Source of the DNA: Phenylobacterium parvum
GTDB lineage: Bacteria > Pseudomonadota > Alphaproteobacteria > Caulobacterales > Caulobacteraceae
NCBI RefSeq assembly: GCF_003150835.1
Contig: NZ_CP029479.1
Coordinates: forward strand, 1,426,001-1,490,000
Direction: 5' to 3'
DNA length: 64,000 bases
Each line of letters starts with the position of its first letter. Within the stretch, counting starts at the first letter, position 1. The translations under genes and the position numbers were made by a program. The notes under the pieces were generated by a model, which saw only the letters and a program-made list of their open reading frames with translations, did not search any database and was not told where the DNA came from. Shown here in pieces: positions 20,875 to 31,447 of this stretch.

Positions 20875-21890
20875 GACTCCCCTCCCCTGCGACGACGGCC
20901 GGCGGCGCGGGACAGCCACGCCACCTCACGGAGCCACCTCTGGACCGGCTGGGCGGGAAAACCGCCCCAGGTCTCACCGGCCGGCACGTCCTTGAGCACG
21001 CCGCCCGAGGCGCCGATCCGGGCGCCGTCTCCGATCACGACGTGATCGGCGATGCCGGCGCGACCGCCGAACTGGCAGCCGTCACCGATGGTCACGCTGC
21101 CGGATACGCCCGCCTGGCCCGCCAGCACGCAGTTCCGGCCGATACGGACGTTGTGGGCGATCTGCACCAGGTTATCGATCTTGGTGTTCTCGCCGATCAC
21201 CGTGTCCTCGAACGCGCCCCTGTCCACGGTGGTGCAGGCCCCGATCGTGACGCCGTCCTGAAGGATCACCCGCCCGAGCTGGGGAATGTCGATGAGACCG
21301 GTCGGCCCGGCGGTCGCGCCGAACCCGTGCTCGCCAATGACAGCCCCGGCCAGGATCTTCACCCGGTCGCCGATGAGGGCGAAGCTGATCGAGACATTGG
21401 CGCCGACCTGACAGTTGCGGCCGATGGCGACCCCGGGGCCGATCACGGTGTTGGGGCCGACCACCGAGCCCGCGCCGATGGCTGCGCCCTGGCCCACCAC
21501 GACCCCCGGGCCGAGGGCGGCGCCAGGTTCGATGCGGGCCTCCGGGGAGATGGCTGCCGCGCCGAGATGCCGGCGCACAGGGTGCAGGACCGCGGCCACG
21601 AGGGCGTAGGCGCCCTGCGGATTGCGATGGACGAGGGCCAGACAACCTGGCGGCAGGTCTCCGGCCAGGGACTCCGGCGTGAAGCAGGCCGTCGGGGGCG
21701 CATCGTGAAGCGCCTCCAGGAAGGCTCGGGAGGTGACGAAGGCCACGGCGCCAGGACCGCCTCGGGACGCGATGGCGACCCGGTCGATCCCGACATCCGC
21801 GGCGCCCGCCGGAACGGGAATCCCGGCCAACTGGCAGACCGCCTCCAGACGGAGGGGGCCGGCCGACTCGAAGAAGCGCGGATCAGGCAT
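20871..21890 (-). CDS. lpxD: UDP-3-O-(3-hydroxyacyl)glucosamine N-acyltransferase
   Basis: LpxD adds the second hydroxyacyl chain, at the 2-amino group, in lipid A synthesis. The 339-residue protein has the N-terminal uridine-binding domain ([20 protein letters not shown]). A long left-handed beta-helix follows, with repeats such as [20 protein letters not shown] and the catalytic His region in VIGEHGFGA. The end is the short trimer helix ([10 protein letters not shown]). Two in-frame ATGs, 21899 and 21890, lie beside an AGGAAGG sequence; the second has the better spacing and I use it. Confidence 0.95.
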   Translation of the reverse strand: MPDPRFFESAGPLRLEAVCQLAGIPVPAGAADVGIDRVAIASRGGPGAVAFVTSRAFLEALHDAPPTACFTPESLAGDLPPGCLALVHRNPQGAYALVAAVLHPVRRHLGAAAISPEARIEPGAALGPGVVVGQGAAIGAGSVVGPNTVIGPGVAIGRNCQVGANVSISFALIGDRVKILAGAVIGEHGFGATAGPTGLIDIPQLGRVILQDGVTIGACTTVDRGAFEDTVIGENTKIDNLVQIAHNVRIGRNCVLAGQAGVSGSVTIGDGCQFGGRAGIADHVVIGDGARIGASGGVLKDVPAGETWGGFPAQPVQRWLREVAWLSRAAGRRRRGGES

Positions 21891-21930
21891 GAGGTTCATC
21901 CTTCCTGACCCGCGCCGGGGACGCCAGCCC

Positions 21931-22557
21931 TCAGGGCTTCTTTGCGGGCTGGGCCGCGGCCGGAGCGGCGGCGGCCTGGTCGAGGCGCTCACGGTCGAAG
22001 GCGAACTGGGTGATCTTGGCGTTCAGGCCGGTGATCACAGATGGGGTGATGTCCATGGCCGGATTGGCCAGGATCACGGAGTCACGCTGCAGCAGCAAGC
22101 TGCACCTGGCCTGCTGGTAGGAGGCGCGGATCACCGGCTCCAGCTCCTGGCCGACGCGGGCCAGGGCCTTCTGCTGGGTGGCCTGCAGCTCGCGCTCACG
22201 CAGCTGGGCCTTGCGCTGCCAGGCGTTGGCGCGGACCTGGAGGCTGGCGCTCTTCTGCTCGAAGGCGCCGGGGTCCATCGTGGCCTTCTGGGCGTCGAGG
22301 GTCTTGGCCTCGTTCTGGATGGCGGTCTGCTCGGAGGTGAGCTCGGTCTGGACCTGCTGGGAGATCTGCTGGAGGCGCGTCTGGACGTACTTGCCGACGG
22401 TGGAGGAGCCGATGGCGCCGTCGAGGGACAGGATGCAGACGCCGGCCAGGGCCGGACCATGGTTGACCGGCGGCGGGGCCGGCGGGGTCTGCGCCTGCGC
22501 CGGCGCAGATGCCAGGAGGACGGCCGCGGTGGCGGCGAGGAGAGCGGTCTTTTTCAT
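21931..22557 (-). CDS. skp: OmpH/Skp-family periplasmic chaperone
   Basis: Skp-like proteins are trimeric periplasmic holdases that carry unfolded outer-membrane proteins to the BAM complex. The 208-residue product has a signal peptide ([22 protein letters not shown]), a short beta segment containing [19 protein letters not shown], and a long coiled-coil arm (roughly residues 65-135, rich in Q, K, E and A). The C-terminal part returns to the body domain. An alanine/proline tail ends it. The position directly after bamA and before lpxD is the classical bamA-skp-lpxD order. Confidence 0.9.
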   Translation of the reverse strand: MKKTALLAATAAVLLASAPAQAQTPPAPPPVNHGPALAGVCILSLDGAIGSSTVGKYVQTRLQQISQQVQTELTSEQTAIQNEAKTLDAQKATMDPGAFEQKSASLQVRANAWQRKAQLRERELQATQQKALARVGQELEPVIRASYQQARCSLLLQRDSVILANPAMDITPSVITGLNAKITQFAFDRERLDQAAAAPAAAQPAKKP

Positions 22558-22567
22558 GTGCAGGTTC

Positions 22568-24943
22568 TCAGAACTTGGTGGTTTGCGAGAAACGGAAGGT
22601 CTCGACCCGGTCGTAGTCCTCGCGCTGGAGGATATGGCTGAAGTCGAAGCGGATAGGTCCCATGGGTGAGCGCCAGAACACCGACAGACCGGCCGAGGCG
22701 CGGAGCGACAGGTCGTCGTAGATGCCCGGGATCGGTTGGCCGTCGGACCCGATCTTCATCGAGTCGTCGAGCAGGCCGAGTGTACCCACATCGGTGAAGA
22801 GTGAGGCGCGGATCCCGTACTGCTGGGGAATGAAGGTCGGGATGGTGAGTTCGGCCGAACCGATGGCGAAGGCCTCGCCGCCCAGGGCGTCCGAGCGGCC
22901 GAAGCTGGTGTCCCGGGGGCCGATACCCGCCACCCGGAAGCCGCGGAAGCTGTTGCCGCCCTTGTAGAAGCGGTCGTTGATCCGGATGACGTCGTCGCCC
23001 CAGCCGGCGATGTAGCCGGCGCTGCCGGACAGGCTGAGGACAAAGTCCTTATTGAAGCCGTAGTACCAGCCGCCCTCAAGCTCGCTGCGCAGGTACTTCA
23101 CGTCGCCCCCCAGGCCCGCAAAGTCCTGGGCCATGCTGACGAAATAGCCCCGGGTCGGACGGACCGGGTCGTTCCGGTGATCCAACGTGACCTGGTACCC
23201 CAGGAGCGATGTCGTGTAGCGGCCCCGCTGGTCACAGAGGGTCTGCGAGACCTGCTGTTGGGTGGGATCGCAGTAATAATCCGGAACCTGGACGTCATCC
23301 TCGCGCAGGACATAGCGCATGGTCATGAAGGCGTTGCCGGTCAGCGGGAAGCCGATACGGACGTTCGTGCCCAGGGAGCTGGTCTTGTAGGACGAGTAGT
23401 CCGACAGGTCGTAGACGAAGTAGTACAGGTCCACGCCTGCGCGGAGGTTCCGGTCAAGGAAGCGGGGCTCGGTGAACGAGAAATCCAGCTGCTTGCGGTA
23501 GGAGCCCCAAGACACCCGGGCCCGGGCGTCCTGGCCCCGGCCCCGGAAGTTCCTCTGGGTAATGCCCAGATCGATCATCAGCTTGTCCACCGACGAGTAG
23601 CCGGCGCTGAAGGTGAGCTCGCCCGTGGGCTGCTCCTCGACCTTGACCAGCAGGTCCGTCCGGTCGGGGCTGGCGGTGGGTGTCTCCTCGATGGTGACGT
23701 CCTTGAAGAAACCCAGGGCCCTTAGGTTGCCCTTGGACCGGTCGACCAGGGCCCGGTTGTAGGCATCGCCCTCCACGAGGTTCAGCTCGCGGCGGATGAC
23801 GGGATCCAGGGTCTGTGTGTTTCCGACGATGTCGATCCGGTTGACGTAGACCCGCGGCCCCTCGTTGACCTGGAAGACCACGTCGACGGTCCGGGTTTTC
23901 GGGTCGGCCACATAGCGCGGCCGCACATCGACGGCGGCGAAACCGGCCGCGCCGGCGGCGAAGGTCAGGGCGTCGGTTGCCGACTCGATGCTCTCGTCCT
24001 CGTAGAGGTCGCCGCTGCGGATCGGCACAAGCTGGGTCAGGACGGCGGTGTCGAGCTTCTTCAGCTCGGTCTCCACCGAGATCTTCCCGAACTTGTACTC
24101 GGGGCCCTCCTCCAGGGTGTAGGTCACGGCGAAGCCGTTGCGGGCGGGCGACAGCTCGGCGATCGCGGAGATGACCCGGAAATCGTAGAAGCCGCGGTTC
24201 CTGTAATGCTTGCGCAGCTGTTCCTTGTCGTACTCCAGCCGGTCGGGGTCGTAGTTGGCGTTGCTGGAGAAGAACCGGTACCAGGCGGACTCCTCGGTCA
24301 CGACCACGTCCCGCAGGTCGTTGTCCGAGAACTCGACATTGCCGAGGAAGTTGATCCCGAGGACGCCGCTCTTCTGGCCCTCGTCGATCTCGAAGATAAG
24401 GTCTACGCGCTTCTGGGGAAGCTCGACGATCTTGGGCGTCACCGTCGCGGCGATCCGGCCCGAGCGGCGATAGAGCTCGATGATTCGCTGGATGTCCGAC
24501 TGGACCTTGGCGCGGGTGAAGATGCCGCGCGGCCGGACCGTGATCTCATCGCGCAGCTTATCTTCCTTGAGGCCTGAATTCCCCTCGAAGACCACCCGGT
24601 TGATGATCGGGTTCTCGACCACCTGGATGGTCAGGTCGCCGCCGGAAAGGCCGACCTTCACGTCAGAGAAGAGATCTGTCCGGAAAAGGGCCTTCAACGC
24701 CAGGTCGATACGCGCCGGGTCCACCGTGTCGCCCACGCCGATCGGCAGGTAGGACAAGATGGTCGACTGCTCGATACGCTCATTCCCGGACACGATGATC
24801 CGCTGCACCGTTCCCTGTTGGGGTCCCGCGGCCTGGGCCTGGGCCGGTCGGGGAGCCAGCACTGCGCCCCCGGCCAGGAGGATCGCCAGTCCGGAAACGA
24901 GGGCGGCGCTGCGGGCGCGTCGAATTTGCATGGTCTGGGCCAT
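22568..24943 (-). CDS. bamA: Outer membrane protein assembly factor BamA
   Basis: BamA inserts beta-barrel proteins into the outer membrane. The 791-residue protein has a signal sequence with cleavage near AQAQA (about residue 37) and five POTRA repeats starting at VQRIIVSGNERIEQ. A C-terminal 16-strand barrel occupies roughly the last 370 residues and finishes with aromatic residues (FRFSQTTKF). The loop-6 motif is SFRGFRV near residue 667, the FRGF form of the usual VRGF. The same frame stays open to 26188 across rseP on the same strand, but only the ATG at 24941-24943 gives the signal peptide. It is 20 bases downstream of rseP. Confidence 0.96.
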   Translation of the reverse strand: MAQTMQIRRARSAALVSGLAILLAGGAVLAPRPAQAQAAGPQQGTVQRIIVSGNERIEQSTILSYLPIGVGDTVDPARIDLALKALFRTDLFSDVKVGLSGGDLTIQVVENPIINRVVFEGNSGLKEDKLRDEITVRPRGIFTRAKVQSDIQRIIELYRRSGRIAATVTPKIVELPQKRVDLIFEIDEGQKSGVLGINFLGNVEFSDNDLRDVVVTEESAWYRFFSSNANYDPDRLEYDKEQLRKHYRNRGFYDFRVISAIAELSPARNGFAVTYTLEEGPEYKFGKISVETELKKLDTAVLTQLVPIRSGDLYEDESIESATDALTFAAGAAGFAAVDVRPRYVADPKTRTVDVVFQVNEGPRVYVNRIDIVGNTQTLDPVIRRELNLVEGDAYNRALVDRSKGNLRALGFFKDVTIEETPTASPDRTDLLVKVEEQPTGELTFSAGYSSVDKLMIDLGITQRNFRGRGQDARARVSWGSYRKQLDFSFTEPRFLDRNLRAGVDLYYFVYDLSDYSSYKTSSLGTNVRIGFPLTGNAFMTMRYVLREDDVQVPDYYCDPTQQQVSQTLCDQRGRYTTSLLGYQVTLDHRNDPVRPTRGYFVSMAQDFAGLGGDVKYLRSELEGGWYYGFNKDFVLSLSGSAGYIAGWGDDVIRINDRFYKGGNSFRGFRVAGIGPRDTSFGRSDALGGEAFAIGSAELTIPTFIPQQYGIRASLFTDVGTLGLLDDSMKIGSDGQPIPGIYDDLSLRASAGLSVFWRSPMGPIRFDFSHILQREDYDRVETFRFSQTTKF

Positions 24944-24963
24944 CACCGGAGAAAAGCGCGGGA

Positions 24964-26166
24964 TCAGGAGAACAATCCGCCAAAGAACTGGAACACCTGC
25001 AGCCGCTGCAGGTCGTTCCAGGTGGCGAACAACATCAAAGCCAGCACCAGCGCAAGGCCCACCCGGTATCCGAAGGCCTGGACGCTGGCCGACAGCGGCC
25101 GGCGGGCGACCGCCTCGTAGGCGTAGAACACCAGATGCCCCCCGTCGAGGATGGGGATGGGCAGCAGGTTCATGAAGCCGACGCCCACGGAGAGGACGGC
25201 GGCGAGGGCGACCAGGTTGGCGCCGGCGTAGAGCACCTTTCGTCCCAGGTCCGGCGCCGCCTCGGCCCCGGCCTTGGCGATCTGGCCCGACATCTGGGCG
25301 ATTCCCAGGGGACCATTGAGCTGCTCGGCGGACATCTGGCCGGTGATCATGCGCCCCATGGCGTAGACGCTGGTCGTCAGGACCCGCCAGGTCCGGTCGA
25401 CGCCCTTGGCGACAGCCTCCAGGGGGCCATAGGCCTGGCGTACGACCTCGCCGGTCGGGCCCAGGCCCAGGCGGCCGACGCGGGGGGCGCCGGGCTCGCT
25501 TTCGATGCGCCGCCACTCCGGCGTCGCCGTCAGCCGCACGGTGTCGCCGTTCCGCTCGAGCACGAAGTCCGTGGGGGCGCCGCCCCGCACCTGGATCACC
25601 TCGATAAGGTCCTGGAAGGAGCCGATGCTGCGCCCTCCGGCCTCGACCACACGATCGCCCTTCTGGAAGCCGGCCGCCTCGGCGACGCTGCCCGGCTCGA
25701 CCGCGCCGATCCGGGGGGCGAGCGTGCGCTCTCCGAAGGTCATGAAGAGGGCGGCGAAAAGGGCGATGGCCAGGAGGAAGTTGGCGGCTGGTCCCGCGGC
25801 AGTGACCAGGGCCCGCTGCCAGACCGGCTTGAAGTGATAATGCCGGGCCAGGGCCTCCGGCCCGCCCTTGGCCAGGATCTCGGACTTCATGGCCTTGAGG
25901 CCCTCGGCGTCGGGGACACTGGCGGCATTGGCGTCGCCCGCGAACATGACGTAGCCGCCCAGGGGGATCCAGCCGACACGCCACTCGACGCCCGCCCGGT
26001 CCCGGCGGGAAAAGACGGCGCGACCGAAGCCGATGGAGAAGCGCTCCACCGCCACGCCGCAGGCCCTTGCGACCAGGAAGTGCCCCAGCTCGTGCACCGT
26101 CACCACGAGGGACAGGACAAGGATGAAGGGGGCGAGGTGCCAGATAAAGTCCGTGATCACGCCCAT
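24964..26166 (-). CDS. rseP: Site-2 intramembrane metalloprotease RseP/MmpA (M50)
   Basis: This protease cuts membrane-anchored substrates inside the bilayer. In enterics it releases sigma-E from RseA; in Caulobacter the orthologue MmpA clears the polarity protein PodJ. The 400-residue protein has the zinc site His25-E-L-G-His29 in the first transmembrane helix, one or more PDZ regions between residues about 120 and 220, and the third ligand motif ILDGGHLVF near residue 337 in a C-terminal helix. Flanked by dxr and bamA as in most proteobacteria. The substrate here is unknown. Confidence 0.95.
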   Translation of the reverse strand: MGVITDFIWHLAPFILVLSLVVTVHELGHFLVARACGVAVERFSIGFGRAVFSRRDRAGVEWRVGWIPLGGYVMFAGDANAASVPDAEGLKAMKSEILAKGGPEALARHYHFKPVWQRALVTAAGPAANFLLAIALFAALFMTFGERTLAPRIGAVEPGSVAEAAGFQKGDRVVEAGGRSIGSFQDLIEVIQVRGGAPTDFVLERNGDTVRLTATPEWRRIESEPGAPRVGRLGLGPTGEVVRQAYGPLEAVAKGVDRTWRVLTTSVYAMGRMITGQMSAEQLNGPLGIAQMSGQIAKAGAEAAPDLGRKVLYAGANLVALAAVLSVGVGFMNLLPIPILDGGHLVFYAYEAVARRPLSASVQAFGYRVGLALVLALMLFATWNDLQRLQVFQFFGGLFS

Positions 26167-26168
26167 GG

Positions 26169-27389
26169 TCAGGCAGCTCCCCGGGCAAGGCGCGCCTTCA
26201 CGGCGCCTTCGGCCAGTCGGCGACCGATGCGGTCAACCTCGCGCGCCCGCTCAAGAATGTCGTCGGGCGCGTTGTCTGGGCTGTCGTCCGGCATGTCGTC
26301 TCCCAGGTGCTTCGAGCCTGCTTTATCGAGGGTTTCCGACACGATTGAGGCAATATCGAGATAGCCGATCCGCCGGTCAAGAAAGGCCTCGACTGCGACC
26401 TCATTGGCGGCGTTGAGAAGGCCCGGCGCCGCTCCCCCCGCGCGCAGGGCCTGCCGGGCCAGGTCCAGGGCCGGGAAGCGAACGGGGTCCGGCGCCTCGA
26501 AGGTCAGTCTTCCGAGCTGGCCGAGGTCCAGGCGGGGCGCAGGCCAGGCCAGGCGGTCCGGCCAGGCGAAGGCCACTGCGATCGGCGTGCGCATGTCCGG
26601 CGTCCCGAGCTGCGCCAGGCTGGAGCCATCGGCATACTCGACCAGGCTGTGCAGGATGGATTCCGGGTGCACCACCACGTCGATCCGGTCGGCCTCGACG
26701 CCAAAGAGGAAGGCCGCCTCGATCATCTCGAGGCCCTTGTTCATCATCGTCGCTGAGTCGACCGAGATCTTTCGGCCCATGTCCCAGTTGGGATGGGCGA
26801 CGGCTTCCTCCGGCGTGGCGGTCGCCATGCGCTCGGCGCTCCAGGTGCGGAAGGGCCCGCCCGAGGCGGTCAGGACCAGTCGCGCCACGCTGGCCGCATG
26901 CCGAGGATCCAGGGCCTGGAAGATCGCGGAGTGCTCTGAATCGACGGGGATCAGGGCCCCGCCCGACATCCGCGCCCGGCGCAGGAGGGCTGGACCTGCA
27001 CAGACCAGGCTCTCCTTGTTGGCCAGGGCCACGATGGCGCCGGCGTCCACCGCCGCCAGGGTGGGGGCAAGGCCGGCGAAGCCGACGATCGAGGACATCA
27101 CCCAGTCCGCCGGCAGGGCGGCGGCGGAAACCACGGCGGCTTCCCCCGCCTCGACCGTGACGCCGGAGCCGGCGAGCCTCTGCTGCAGTTCGGAAACGCC
27201 CGCAGGGTCGGCGATCACGACCACCTCGGGCCGCCACTTCAGGGCCTGCTCAGCCAGGAGGGCGACATTCCGTCCCCCGGTCAGGGCCCTGATCCGGACA
27301 GGGCGGCCGACCGCTTCCAGCAGGTCCAGGGTGGAGACCCCGACCGACCCCGTCGACCCCAGGATGGAGACCGTCCGCGACGGACTCAA
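26169..27389 (-). CDS. dxr: 1-deoxy-D-xylulose-5-phosphate reductoisomerase
   Basis: Dxr makes methylerythritol phosphate, the committed step of the non-mevalonate isoprenoid route that feeds UppS two genes upstream. The 406-residue protein has the NADPH motif [10 protein letters not shown] at its N-terminus, [24 protein letters not shown] and the metal-site region NKGLEMIEA. No ATG is near the expected start. The frame is open to 27575, and I choose the TTG at 27387-27389, which overlaps the cdsA stop as TTGA and has GGTGGGGG just upstream. GTG at 27398 is the alternative, three residues longer. A short extra insert rich in Asp and Asn ([15 protein letters not shown]) lies near the C-terminus. 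Confidence 0.93.
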   Translation of the reverse strand: MSPSRTVSILGSTGSVGVSTLDLLEAVGRPVRIRALTGGRNVALLAEQALKWRPEVVVIADPAGVSELQQRLAGSGVTVEAGEAAVVSAAALPADWVMSSIVGFAGLAPTLAAVDAGAIVALANKESLVCAGPALLRRARMSGGALIPVDSEHSAIFQALDPRHAASVARLVLTASGGPFRTWSAERMATATPEEAVAHPNWDMGRKISVDSATMMNKGLEMIEAAFLFGVEADRIDVVVHPESILHSLVEYADGSSLAQLGTPDMRTPIAVAFAWPDRLAWPAPRLDLGQLGRLTFEAPDPVRFPALDLARQALRAGGAAPGLLNAANEVAVEAFLDRRIGYLDIASIVSETLDKAGSKHLGDDMPDDSPDNAPDDILERAREVDRIGRRLAEGAVKARLARGAA

Positions 27390-28231
27390 TGCCCCCACCC
27401 CAGGTGGTTCACCAGCCGGAAGACGGAGAGGATGACGACGACGAACATCAGCCCGTCCACCCGGTCCAGAAGGCCCCCATGGCCCGGAATCAGGTCGCCG
27501 GAATCCTTCACCCCGAAACGGCGCTTGAGCATGGACTCCCAAAGATCCCCGGCCATGCCGGCCAGGCCGCCGCACAGCCCCGCCAGGGCCGCAGCCCAGG
27601 GATTCAGGCTGAAAACAGGCAGGGCGGTCAGGCAGACCGCGGCAAGGGCGGCGGCGACCAGCCCTCCGAGGAAGCCTGACCAGGTCTTGTTTGGCGAGAA
27701 CCGCGGCCAGAGCTTGGGACCGCCCACCAGATTGCCCACGAGGTAGGCGGCGATATCAGCGGCCCAGGCGATGGCGAAGGTCATGAAGATCCACCACTGG
27801 CCCTGGGGCATGGACCGCAGCCAGATGAAGCAGACCGCTGCGGCGCCGATGTAGATCACGCCCAGGGCGGCGTTGCCGGGACGCTCCGAGACCCCGCGGG
27901 CGATGACGGCCGCCAGTGCGCCGCCGACCGCCAGCACGCCCCAGGCGATGAACATGTTGTCCCTCTGGGCGAAGAAGACGGCGGTCAGGACCGCCGCGCA
28001 GACCGCCGTAGACACTCGGGCCTTGGCGGACGGGGCGGTCATCCCGCCCCACTCCACGCAGAGCATGGAAACCGCCGCCACGACCATCAGGAGGAAGGGC
28101 CAGGCGGGCTGTCCGGGCCCCATCTCGAACCAGACAGCGGCGAGGGCGGCGGGCAGGAGCACCGCGGCGGAAGCCACCCGGACACCCAGGTTGCTCCAGT
28201 CGAACGCCCTAGCCGGCGACAAGGACGTCAT
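27386..28231 (-). CDS. cdsA: Phosphatidate cytidylyltransferase
   Basis: CdsA makes CDP-diacylglycerol from phosphatidic acid and CTP, the branch point for all membrane phospholipids. The 281-residue integral membrane protein has about seven hydrophobic segments. The family signature near the C-terminus includes [11 protein letters not shown], followed by [25 protein letters not shown], shown here in pieces, with the metal-binding Asp residues. The ATG at 28229-28231 overlaps the uppS end by 23 bases; a longer start at 28306 would lie deep in uppS. Confidence 0.95.
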   Translation of the reverse strand: MTSLSPARAFDWSNLGVRVASAAVLLPAALAAVWFEMGPGQPAWPFLLMVVAAVSMLCVEWGGMTAPSAKARVSTAVCAAVLTAVFFAQRDNMFIAWGVLAVGGALAAVIARGVSERPGNAALGVIYIGAAAVCFIWLRSMPQGQWWIFMTFAIAWAADIAAYLVGNLVGGPKLWPRFSPNKTWSGFLGGLVAAALAAVCLTALPVFSLNPWAAALAGLCGGLAGMAGDLWESMLKRRFGVKDSGDLIPGHGGLLDRVDGLMFVVVILSVFRLVNHLGWGH

Positions 28232-28994
28232 CGGAGACGGCTCCCCCGAAGCGGCGGTCACGCGCCCGGAAGGCGGTGATGGCGGCGGCAAGGCTGGCCT
28301 CGTCATAATCGGGCCAGAGAATGTCCTGGAACACGAGTTCGGCGTAGGCCGCTTCCCAAAGGAGGAAGTTGGAAAGGCGCTGCTCGCCCGACGGCCGGAC
28401 GATCAGGTCCAGAGGAGGAAGACCGGCGGTCGAGAGCGCGCCGGCGAAGGCTGTCTCGTCGATTGACGCCGGGTCCAACCTCCCCTCGGCGACGGCTTCC
28501 GCCAGTCGCCGCGCCGCGTCGGCGATGTCCGCCTGCCCGCCATAGTTGAAGGCGATCTGCAGGAAGAAGCGGTCATTGTCGGCGGTCCGGCGCTCAGCCT
28601 CCTCCAGGAGGGCGACGAGGTCCGGGGACAGGCCTTCCCGTCGACCGAGGGCGCGCACGCGCACCCCTTCCCGCTCGAGCCGCTTGAGGTCGGAATCGAA
28701 ATAGCGCTTGGGCAGGGCCATCAGTTCCTGGACCTCGGCGGCGGGTCGGCTCCAGTTCTCGGTAGAGAAGCCGAAGACGGTGAGCCAGCGCACCCCCAGC
28801 TTCGGCGCAGCGGTGACCGTTCGCCTCAGGGCCTCGACCCCGGCCCGGTGACCGAGGGTCCGCGGAAGGCCCCGCTTCTGGGCCCAGCGGCCATTGCCGT
28901 CCATGACCAGGGCGACATGCAGAGACGCATCCCCGGCGGCGCTATCGGGCGCCGGTGCGGATCGATCGCGGGATGTCCTGGACCTCGCGGCCAT
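28209..28994 (-). CDS. uppS: Isoprenyl transferase (undecaprenyl diphosphate synthase)
   Basis: UppS condenses isopentenyl diphosphate units in cis to make the C55 carrier lipid for peptidoglycan and polysaccharide. The 261-residue protein has the catalytic Asp32 in VMDGNGRWA, followed by GHRAGVEAL, FGFSTENWSRP, FLQIAFNYGG and the C-terminal LIVRPSGEQRLSNFLLWE. A 24-residue Ser/Arg/Ala-rich extension precedes the catalytic core; a later in-frame start was not evident. It is 23 bases downstream of frr. Confidence 0.96.
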   Translation of the reverse strand: MAARSRTSRDRSAPAPDSAAGDASLHVALVMDGNGRWAQKRGLPRTLGHRAGVEALRRTVTAAPKLGVRWLTVFGFSTENWSRPAAEVQELMALPKRYFDSDLKRLEREGVRVRALGRREGLSPDLVALLEEAERRTADNDRFFLQIAFNYGGQADIADAARRLAEAVAEGRLDPASIDETAFAGALSTAGLPPLDLIVRPSGEQRLSNFLLWEAAYAELVFQDILWPDYDEASLAAAITAFRARDRRFGGAVSDDVLVAG

Positions 28995-29017
28995 GTCGCC
29001 TCCGACTGCCCCCGGGC

Positions 29018-29581
29018 CTAGACCTGCATGATCTCTTGTTCCTTGGTTTTCAAGGCTTCGTCGACCCTCTTCACGGCCTCGTCGGTGATCTTCTGGACCT
29101 CGGACTCCATGCGCTTCTGCTCGTCCTGGCTGATGACCGAGTCCTTCTCCGCCTTTTTCAGGTCGTCGTTGGCGTCGCGTCGGACGTTGCGGATGGCGAC
29201 CTTCTGCTGCTCGGCGTACTTGGCGGCGATCTTGGCCAGGTCGCGGCGGCGCTCTTCGGTGAGCGGCGGGATCGGGATGCGCAGGGTCTGGCCCTCGACG
29301 ACCGGGTTCAGGCCCAGGTCGGAGGACCGGATGGCCTTCTCGACGGAGACCACGACCCCACGGTCCCAGACGCTGACGCTGATCGAACGCGGCTCGGGAA
29401 CGGTGACGGCCGCAACCTGGTTCAGAGGGGTGGTCGCGCCATAGGCCTCGACCATGATCTGGTCGAGCAGGCTGGCCGAAGCCCGGCCGGTACGCAGGCT
29501 GGCGAACTCTTCCTTCAGGGCGGAGACCGCCTTGTCCATGCGGTCACGGTAGCGGGACAGTTGAGGCTTTTCGGCAGGCAT
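29018..29581 (-). CDS. frr: Ribosome recycling factor
   Basis: RRF splits post-termination ribosomes together with EF-G. The 187-residue product is the expected length. It contains the canonical segments LRTGRASASLLDQI, VWDRG, and IPPLTEERRRDLAKIAAKYAEQ, followed by the long helix VAIRNVRRDANDDLKKAEKD. It follows pyrH by 20 bases in the rpsB-tsf-pyrH-frr order found across bacteria. Confidence 0.98.
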   Translation of the reverse strand: MPAEKPQLSRYRDRMDKAVSALKEEFASLRTGRASASLLDQIMVEAYGATTPLNQVAAVTVPEPRSISVSVWDRGVVVSVEKAIRSSDLGLNPVVEGQTLRIPIPPLTEERRRDLAKIAAKYAEQQKVAIRNVRRDANDDLKKAEKDSVISQDEQKRMESEVQKITDEAVKRVDEALKTKEQEIMQV

Positions 29582-29601
29582 GGCGGGTTCCCGGATTGCG
29601 G

Positions 29602-30321
29602 TCAGTTAATGGTGGTGAAGACACCCTGGCCGGTGAGGACTTTCATGAAGTTGCCCGGCTCGCGGATCGAGAAGACCACGATCGGGATCTGGTTGTCGCG
29701 CATCAGGGCGATGGCCGAGGCGTCCATGACCTTGAGGTCCTGGGCCAGCACGTCGTGATAGCTGAGCGTCTCGTAACGGCGGGCCGAGGCGTCCTTCTTG
29801 GGGTCGGCGGTGTAGACGCCATCGACACTGGTGCCCTTGAACAGGGCGTCACAGCCCATTTCGGCCGAGCGCAAGGCGGCCGGCGTGTCGGTGGTGAAGA
29901 AGGGCGCCCCGAGGCCCGCGGCGAAGATCACCACCCGGCCCTTCTCAAGGTGACGCAGGGCGCGCCTGCGAATGTAGGGCTCGCAAACCGCATCCATCGG
30001 GATGGCCGACTGGACGCGGGTGTCGACTCCGGCCTTCTCCAGGGCGCCCTGGAGGGCAAGGGCGTTCATGACCGTGGCGAGCATGCCCATGTAGTCGGCG
30101 CTGGCCCGCTCCATCCCACGCCCCGCCAGGGAGACACCGCGAAAGATGTTGCCGCCGCCCACAACGAGGCAGAGCTCGACGCCCGCATCGACCACTTCCT
30201 TGATGTCGGCGGCGACCCGGTCGAGGGTCGCGGTGTCGATGCCGAAGAGGGAGTCCCCCATCAGCACCTCGCCGGACATCTTCAGCAGGATCTTCCGGTA
30301 GCGGGGCTTGGGCGCGGTCAT
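29602..30321 (-). CDS. pyrH: UMP kinase
   Basis: PyrH phosphorylates UMP to UDP and is a hexameric amino-acid-kinase-fold enzyme, regulated by GTP and UTP in other bacteria. The 239-residue sequence has [16 protein letters not shown] near the N-terminus, the glycine motif [11 protein letters not shown], and the C-terminal portion [12 protein letters not shown] and [10 protein letters not shown]. It lies downstream of tsf beyond a terminator-like hairpin, so it may have a separate promoter in the 128-base gap. The ribosome-binding site is weak. Confidence 0.97.
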   Translation of the reverse strand: MTAPKPRYRKILLKMSGEVLMGDSLFGIDTATLDRVAADIKEVVDAGVELCLVVGGGNIFRGVSLAGRGMERASADYMGMLATVMNALALQGALEKAGVDTRVQSAIPMDAVCEPYIRRRALRHLEKGRVVIFAAGLGAPFFTTDTPAALRSAEMGCDALFKGTSVDGVYTADPKKDASARRYETLSYHDVLAQDLKVMDASAIALMRDNQIPIVVFSIREPGNFMKVLTGQGVFTTIN

Positions 30322-30383
30322 GGGCCGATCCGTCAGGTAGGCGCCCCTTCAGGGGTGGGCGGGGAATCTCGGTCGAGTTTACA

Positions 30384-30423
30384 TAAAACGAGGGCGTGGC
30401 GCGCGTTGAACGCACCACGCCCC
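30384..30423 (-). terminator. Intrinsic terminator after tsf
   Basis: On the minus strand the arms GGGCGTGG (30415-30422) and CCACGCCC (30392-30399) pair perfectly around a loop whose flanks also partly pair. They are followed by TCGTTTTA. The position just past the tsf stop codon and the T-run make it a good rho-independent terminator or attenuator for the rpsB-tsf unit. Confidence 0.75.
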
Positions 30424-30449
30424 CGAAAGATACGCCGGTTGGGGCGGGA

Positions 30450-31385
30450 TCAGCCCTGGCCGGTCATGGAGGCGACTTCGGCGGCGAAATCGTCCACCTT
30501 CTTTTCGACGCCCTCGCCCAGGGCGAAGCGGACAAAGCCATTCACCGAAACGGGCGAACCGGTTTCCTTGGCCACTTCGGCCACCAGCTGCTCGATGGTC
30601 TGGTCCGGGTTCATGACGAAGGCCTGCTTCAGTAGGACCACTTCCTCGAAGAACTTGCGGATCCGGCCCTCGACCATCTTCTCGACGACGCCAGCCGGCT
30701 TGCCGGAGGCGAGGGCCTGCTCGGTGAAGATGGCCTTCTCGCGCTCGACGGCCGCGGGATCGAGGTCGTCGGTGGACAGGGACAGGGGGTTGGTGGCCGC
30801 CACGTGCATGGCGATCTTGCGACCCATCTCGGCCAGCTTGGCCTGGTCGCCCTTGCCCTCAACCGCGACGAGCACGCCGATCTTGCCCAGGTCCGGGACA
30901 ATGGCCGAGTGCACGTAGGCCGCGACGGCGCCTTCCGGGACGGAGAAGCGGTGAGCCCGGCGCAGGTTCATGTTCTCGCCGATGGTGGCGATGAGGTTGG
31001 TCACCATGTCGGAGACGCTCTCACCCCCGGCGGTCTTGGCCGCGGAAATGGCCTCGACGCCATCCTGGTCCAGGGCGATGCCGGCGATCTCCTTGGCCGC
31101 CTTCTGGAACAGCTCGTTCCGGGCGACGAAGTCGGTCTCGGCGTTCAGCTCGACCACGACGCCGGTCATGCCCGCGCCATCCTTGCGGACGGCGGCGCCG
31201 ACCAGGCCTTCGGCGGCCGCACGGTCAGACTTCTTGGCGGCCTTGGACAGGCCCTTGGTCCGCAGCCAATCGATGGCGAGATCGACGTCGCCTTCGTTCT
31301 CCTGCAGGGCCTTCTTGCAGTCCATCATGCCCGCGCCAGACTTCTCGCGCAGTTCCTTCACCAGGGCAGCAGTGATCTCCGCCAT
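30450..31385 (-). CDS. tsf: Translation elongation factor Ts
   Basis: EF-Ts recycles EF-Tu by nucleotide exchange. The 311-residue protein has the N-terminal UBA-like domain with [14 protein letters not shown], the core dimerisation domains with [14 protein letters not shown] (which contacts EF-Tu), and the C-terminal module with [14 protein letters not shown]. Length is normal. It follows rpsB by 62 bases. Confidence 0.98.
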   Translation of the reverse strand: MAEITAALVKELREKSGAGMMDCKKALQENEGDVDLAIDWLRTKGLSKAAKKSDRAAAEGLVGAAVRKDGAGMTGVVVELNAETDFVARNELFQKAAKEIAGIALDQDGVEAISAAKTAGGESVSDMVTNLIATIGENMNLRRAHRFSVPEGAVAAYVHSAIVPDLGKIGVLVAVEGKGDQAKLAEMGRKIAMHVAATNPLSLSTDDLDPAAVEREKAIFTEQALASGKPAGVVEKMVEGRIRKFFEEVVLLKQAFVMNPDQTIEQLVAEVAKETGSPVSVNGFVRFALGEGVEKKVDDFAAEVASMTGQG

Positions 31386-31410
31386 CGGGAGCTCCTTCGG
31401 TCAGGGGTGT

Positions 31411-31434
31411 CGCCCGCCCCCGGGGGGACGGGCG
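31411..31434 (-). other. GC-rich hairpin between rpsB and tsf
   Basis: CGCCCGCCCC (31411-31420) pairs with GGGGACGGGCG (31424-31434), with one bulged base. No T-run follows in the direction of transcription, so it is probably a partial attenuator, pause or processing site rather than a full terminator. In other bacteria this gap tunes the ratio of S2 to EF-Ts. Confidence 0.4.
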
Positions 31435-31447
31435 CAGTTCAGGTGGT

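Noticed and set aside
22568..26188. BamA frame open for 1206 codons back through rseP
   Set aside because: The upstream third is rseP read in a wrong frame; the signal peptide and POTRA 1 begin at 24943.
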